51,000 nt of DNA. Source: Neocallimastix lanati (nom. inval.). Lineage: Eukaryota; Neocallimastigomycota; Neocallimastigomycetes; Neocallimastigales; Neocallimastigaceae. Positions within the stretch are counted from its first letter, which is position 1. Every line of letters begins with the position of its first letter. Where the stretch lies: positions 45,001-96,000 of the forward strand of contig JACVTC010000052.1 of assembly GCA_016946835.1 (NCBI GenBank), in the 5' to 3' direction. The notes under the pieces were generated by a model. That model was not told where the DNA came from, ran no database searches, and was given only the letters and a program-made list of their open reading frames with translations. Made by a program: the position numbers and the translations under genes. Shown in pieces: positions 47,782 to 51,000 of the stretch.

Positions 47782-49089
47782 TGGTAAAAATAAAACACTT
47801 TTAAAACAGGTAAAGATTTTAAGTGAATGAATAGATAAATTTATCTAAATATATATTAAAATTGAACCATTTTAATTAAAATATAATAATTCAATAGATT
47901 CATTTAAATATTAAATTTGGTTCGAGTAGTACAATATAAATGAATAAATAATAGTAAATTAAATAAAAAAGTTTCTTTATTAATAATTTATCAATAAATA
48001 AATGAATGAGTAAATAAATTTTTAAATTGAATACATATATTTATAATATATATTAATATATTAATAAAAAGAAAAAAAAGAAAAAAGTATATAGCATTGA
48101 TTACTAATTCATTTTCTTATTATGGTTAAAAAAGGAGAAGTTCATTATTAAAAAAAAAAAAAAAAAATAGGGAACAAAATAAAAAGGTATTATATATTAA
48201 AATTAATTTTTAAAGAGAAAAGTCATTAAATATATTAATTTTAATATATATATTATATTCTTATAGTTTATTATTAATATTTAATATTTATTATTTATTA
48301 TTTAATATTTATTATTATAATTATTATTTTATTATTATTATTATTATTTTATTATTTACTTAATAATATATATAAATATATAAATATATAAAAATATTAT
48401 TATCAAAATAAATAATATTAATAAATAATAATAAATAATAATAATAATAAATGATAATAAATGATAATAAATGATAAAATAATTTATAATAAAAATTTTT
48501 TAAATTAATATTGATGATAAAATCATACAATTTTTAATATAATTGTGATTAATAATTAAAAAAAAAAAAAAAGTATAAAAAGTATATAAAAGATTAAAAA
48601 TAATTTTTTTTTTTTTTTTTTTTTAATTTTTAAATAAATTTTTTTTTATATTCTTTAAAAATAATAATTTTTCATTACTTATATATAGTATTTATTTTAT
48701 TTATTAATAATTTAAATAACAAATATATATATAAAAAAAGAAATAGTGAAAAAAATAATATATATATAATATTTTTTTTTAATATTTATATATATTATTT
48801 AAAGAGAAAAAATAATAAACAGTAACTTAATTTAAGAATAACAAAAAAGAAATAAATGTAAATTTGAAAGTCAATTTAATAAAGCAAAGAATAAAATAAA
48901 ATAAAACTATTAAAAAAAAAAAAAGCAGTTATACAATATTAAAAAAAAAAAAAATAAAAATAATTAAAATAAATATTATAAATAAATATTTCAAAGAATA
49001 TTGTAATAAAAATAATATAAAATAAAATATTATCCAAAGTTATCAATAGTTTGTATTTAAAAGTAAAACATATATATATATATATAAAA

Positions 49090-50364
49090 ATGGAAACTAC
49101 TGAAATTATTAATTCTTCATTTCCAAGATACCAAGATTCAAATTGTTTATCCTTAAGCGGAGAGGTATTCGTTGAAAAATTCTTCAATAGATTCCATGAT
49201 TCTTTCTTATTTTCATTTGTTCTTCAATTTCTTTTAGTATCTCTTATGTATGCTAATGTAGGAAAAGGTATCTATTGGAAAGTTTTATTCTACTCCTCTT
49301 TGGCTGGTTTATGTGCTTCACTTATGGAAAGCGCTGCCCTTTCTCACATGTGTTTAAAATCATTGGCTGATGTTGAGAGACCCTTTTCTGCCTACCTTCT
49401 CTTAATCGATGAAGTGTTCTGGATTATTAGTGAATATTCTATTCCTGTCTTAAATTTAATTAAAATGAAGGCTTTCGCTACTGGAAAATCTGCTGTTATC
49501 TTGAAAGTAGTTATCATTGGACTTGCTATTCCATTTATGGTTGCTAGATTCATTATTGGTTACAGTCGTATGACCGATGTTGTCTTAAGTAATACTTATA
49601 TTCAAAAAATTCATGGTTATGCCTTCGGTATCATGGCTTTTGCTGATATTATCTGTACTGTTGGTATTCTTTACTTTGTTAAAAAGAATAACAGTCATTC
49701 TGAAAATAATACAAACTTAAATGATTACATTAAACATTCCAGTTACACTATCTTAATTACCGTTGATATTGTAAGTGCCTGTCTTTCTATCTTAGATATT
49801 ATCACAGTTCACAAACAAGATTTAAACGTCATGAAGAGTATTACTGTTCCTTTACAATGCTTAAAGAGTTCCTTTGCTTTAATTTTAGCAATTGATGCCT
49901 TCCTTTTCAAATATGGAGCTAATGTCACTTCCATCAATGAATCAAGTGGGGCTAACTCTAAATACATTGGCTATGGAAATAACAGTTCAAACAATATCAA
50001 TCTTGGTCCATACAAGAGTAGTAACTACAGTAGTCACACTTACAATAACAGTTTCAATAGTAATAAGAAAACAACATATTCTATTGATATGACTAACAAC
50101 TCTAATAATGGTTCACCAAAAAAATCAAACCAAAGTAATATCGTTTCTCCATACAACTATCCATCCATAGATAAGGATAGCTATAACAATAAGAAATCAC
50201 CAAAAATGGATAGCTCAATATACTCTCAAAAGAGTATAGTGAAAAACTACACCAACATTCAAACTAATTCAATATTTGCTGAAACAAATAATGATCCCTA
50301 TGAATTAAAAGTATATTCACCAAAGAACTTTGGATTTTTAAGTTCTCAACCAAAAGGTTTTTAA
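49090..50364 (+). CDS. Seven-transmembrane protein with Asn/Ser-rich tail, paralog B (424 aa)
   Basis: Paralog of the protein at 38067, in the same orientation. An upstream in-frame ATG at 49051 would add 13 residues read from a TATATA tract. I choose 49090 because the A-rich context (ataaaaatg) matches paralog A and the start METTEII has normal composition. Seven hydrophobic spans sit at the same places, and the shared blocks are NVGKGIYWKVLFY, EYSIPVLNLIKMKAFATGK, RFIIGYSRM, NLNDYIKHSSYTIL and AIDAFLFKYGANVTSINES. Tail motifs YSIDM, KSNQSNIVSPYNYPSIDK and SIVKNYTN recur in the same order as in paralog A, while the Asn-rich spacers differ. The function is unknown. The pair probably arose by local duplication followed by repeat expansion between the copies. 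Confidence 0.85.
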   Translation: METTEIINSSFPRYQDSNCLSLSGEVFVEKFFNRFHDSFLFSFVLQFLLVSLMYANVGKGIYWKVLFYSSLAGLCASLMESAALSHMCLKSLADVERPFSAYLLLIDEVFWIISEYSIPVLNLIKMKAFATGKSAVILKVVIIGLAIPFMVARFIIGYSRMTDVVLSNTYIQKIHGYAFGIMAFADIICTVGILYFVKKNNSHSENNTNLNDYIKHSSYTILITVDIVSACLSILDIITVHKQDLNVMKSITVPLQCLKSSFALILAIDAFLFKYGANVTSINESSGANSKYIGYGNNSSNNINLGPYKSSNYSSHTYNNSFNSNKKTTYSIDMTNNSNNGSPKKSNQSNIVSPYNYPSIDKDSYNNKKSPKMDSSIYSQKSIVKNYTNIQTNSIFAETNNDPYELKVYSPKNFGFLSSQPKGF

Positions 50365-50930
50365 AGAAATTAATAAAAACTAAAAAAAAAAAATAAAAAT
50401 AAAAATAAAAATAAAAATAAAAATGAAATATTATTAAAAAAAATTTTTTTTTTTATTTCATTTTTATTTTTTATTTTTTATTTTTATTAATAGTTTTTTT
50501 TTTTTACCTACAATTTTTTTATATATATCTTTTTTATTTAGAAAAAAGGAATTATATTTTCAGAAACCAATTTTATATATAGTAAACAATATATAGTTAT
50601 TATTTTTTTTTTATACAATACTTTATAACAAATATACCAAAAGATAATTATTAATTAAATTAAATATATATATAAATAAATATATATATAAAAGATTATA
50701 ATCGATATAAATAAACAAAAAATAATTAATTATAAATAAATATATATATATCAAACAATTCAATAGTATAAAATATGTAAAATTTATATAATATATACAT
50801 ATATAGTATAAAACACATAAATTGTACATGAAATTCAAAAACAAATCAACAAACAAATATTTATAATAATAAAATTATAAAAAAAAAAATTGAAAAAAAA
50901 GAAAAAAAAAATAAAAAAAAAATAAAATAA
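50365..50930. other. AT-rich 3' flank of paralog B
   Basis: AATAAAAACT shortly after the stop could serve as a poly(A) signal (about 50371-50380). It is followed by (AAAAAT)n and A/T tracts. No gene is seen. Confidence 0.6.
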
Positions 50931-50988
50931 AAGAGATAGAAATAACTATAGTAATAAATTAATAATACTTTGTTATTGACTATCTCTT
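50931..50988. repeat. Imperfect hairpin near the window end
   Basis: aagagatag (50931-50939) pairs with ctatctctt (50980-50988), and inside it aataac (50941-50946) pairs with gttatt (50972-50977) after a small bulge. This gives about 15 paired bases of mixed sequence with a loop of about 25. Confidence 0.65.
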
Positions 50989-51000
50989 ATCTCTCATAAA

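Larger units (their letters stand above)
39357..49089. other. AT-rich intergenic DNA between the two 7-TM paralogs
   Basis: Almost 10 kb without a supported gene. The content is homopolymers, TATATTTA repeats (41265-41380), AAT/AATAAAT arrays, AATACT repeats (46350-46460), an (AAT)n tract at about 46578-46645, and T/A runs. Open frames here are translations of repeats. The duplications, tandem arrays and insertion in this stretch have their own entries. I found no remnant of a third 7-TM copy. Confidence 0.75.

Noticed and set aside
47535-48180. Shared A(n)tagggaacaaa words at about 47541 and 48168
   Set aside because: The match is about a dozen bases beyond an A run, too short to distinguish from chance in this composition.
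50881-51000. Possible telomere or chromosome end
   Set aside because: No G-rich tandem telomeric repeat is present. The window simply ends in AT-rich DNA.

Overview
The window looks like a nuclear contig of an anaerobic gut fungus (Neocallimastigomycota: Neocallimastix, Piromyces or Anaeromyces type). Intergenic DNA is almost pure A+T, with homopolymer runs up to 60 bases, (TTA)n tracts and heptanucleotide satellites. Genes are sparse islands of lower A+T. One gene is split by short AT-rich GT-AG introns. Proteins are Asn/Ile/Lys-rich, and the gene set (ankyrin, LRR and 7-TM families, a bacterial-looking methyltransferase and a bacterial-type cell-wall domain) fits that phylum. Dictyostelium was considered as host and judged less likely. 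No prokaryotic operon structure, rRNA or convincing tRNA was seen.

Layout. 1-3900: low-complexity DNA with two small GC-richer islands and a fold-back repeat. 3935-4672: decayed ankyrin gene (+). 5600-6400: decayed coding remnants (-). 6557-11131: Ty1/copia retrotransposon (-), with gag-protease-integrase and RT-RNase H in one frame, separated by a single TAG and truncated at the 3' end. 12007-12954: ankyrin/coiled-coil gene (+). 14035-17358: ten-exon secreted Cys-rich/Thr-stalk/LRR gene (-), reconstructed here, in which single LRR repeats coincide with single exons. 20526-21458: membrane-anchored protein with a bacterial peptidoglycan-binding domain and a possible degenerate D,D-peptidase-like domain (+). 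25677-26393: class I SAM methyltransferase (-). 26981-27698: heptanucleotide satellite with a 350-bp higher-order period. 27700-28260 and 29080-31330: decayed coding sequence. 31331-38066: low-complexity DNA. 38067-39356 and 49090-50364: two paralogous 7-TM proteins (+), separated by about 9.7 kb of repeats that include a 107-bp exact duplication flanking a hairpin-rich, poly(A)-ended insert.

The genes do not form a pathway. Three encode surface or membrane proteins of plausible environment-sensing or contact type (LRR protein, peptidoglycan-binding protein, 7-TM pair). The window also carries several signs of retrotransposition and gene decay. The best candidates for something undescribed are the peptidoglycan-binding type I membrane protein, the one-exon-per-LRR gene, and the poly(A) insert between exact long duplications.
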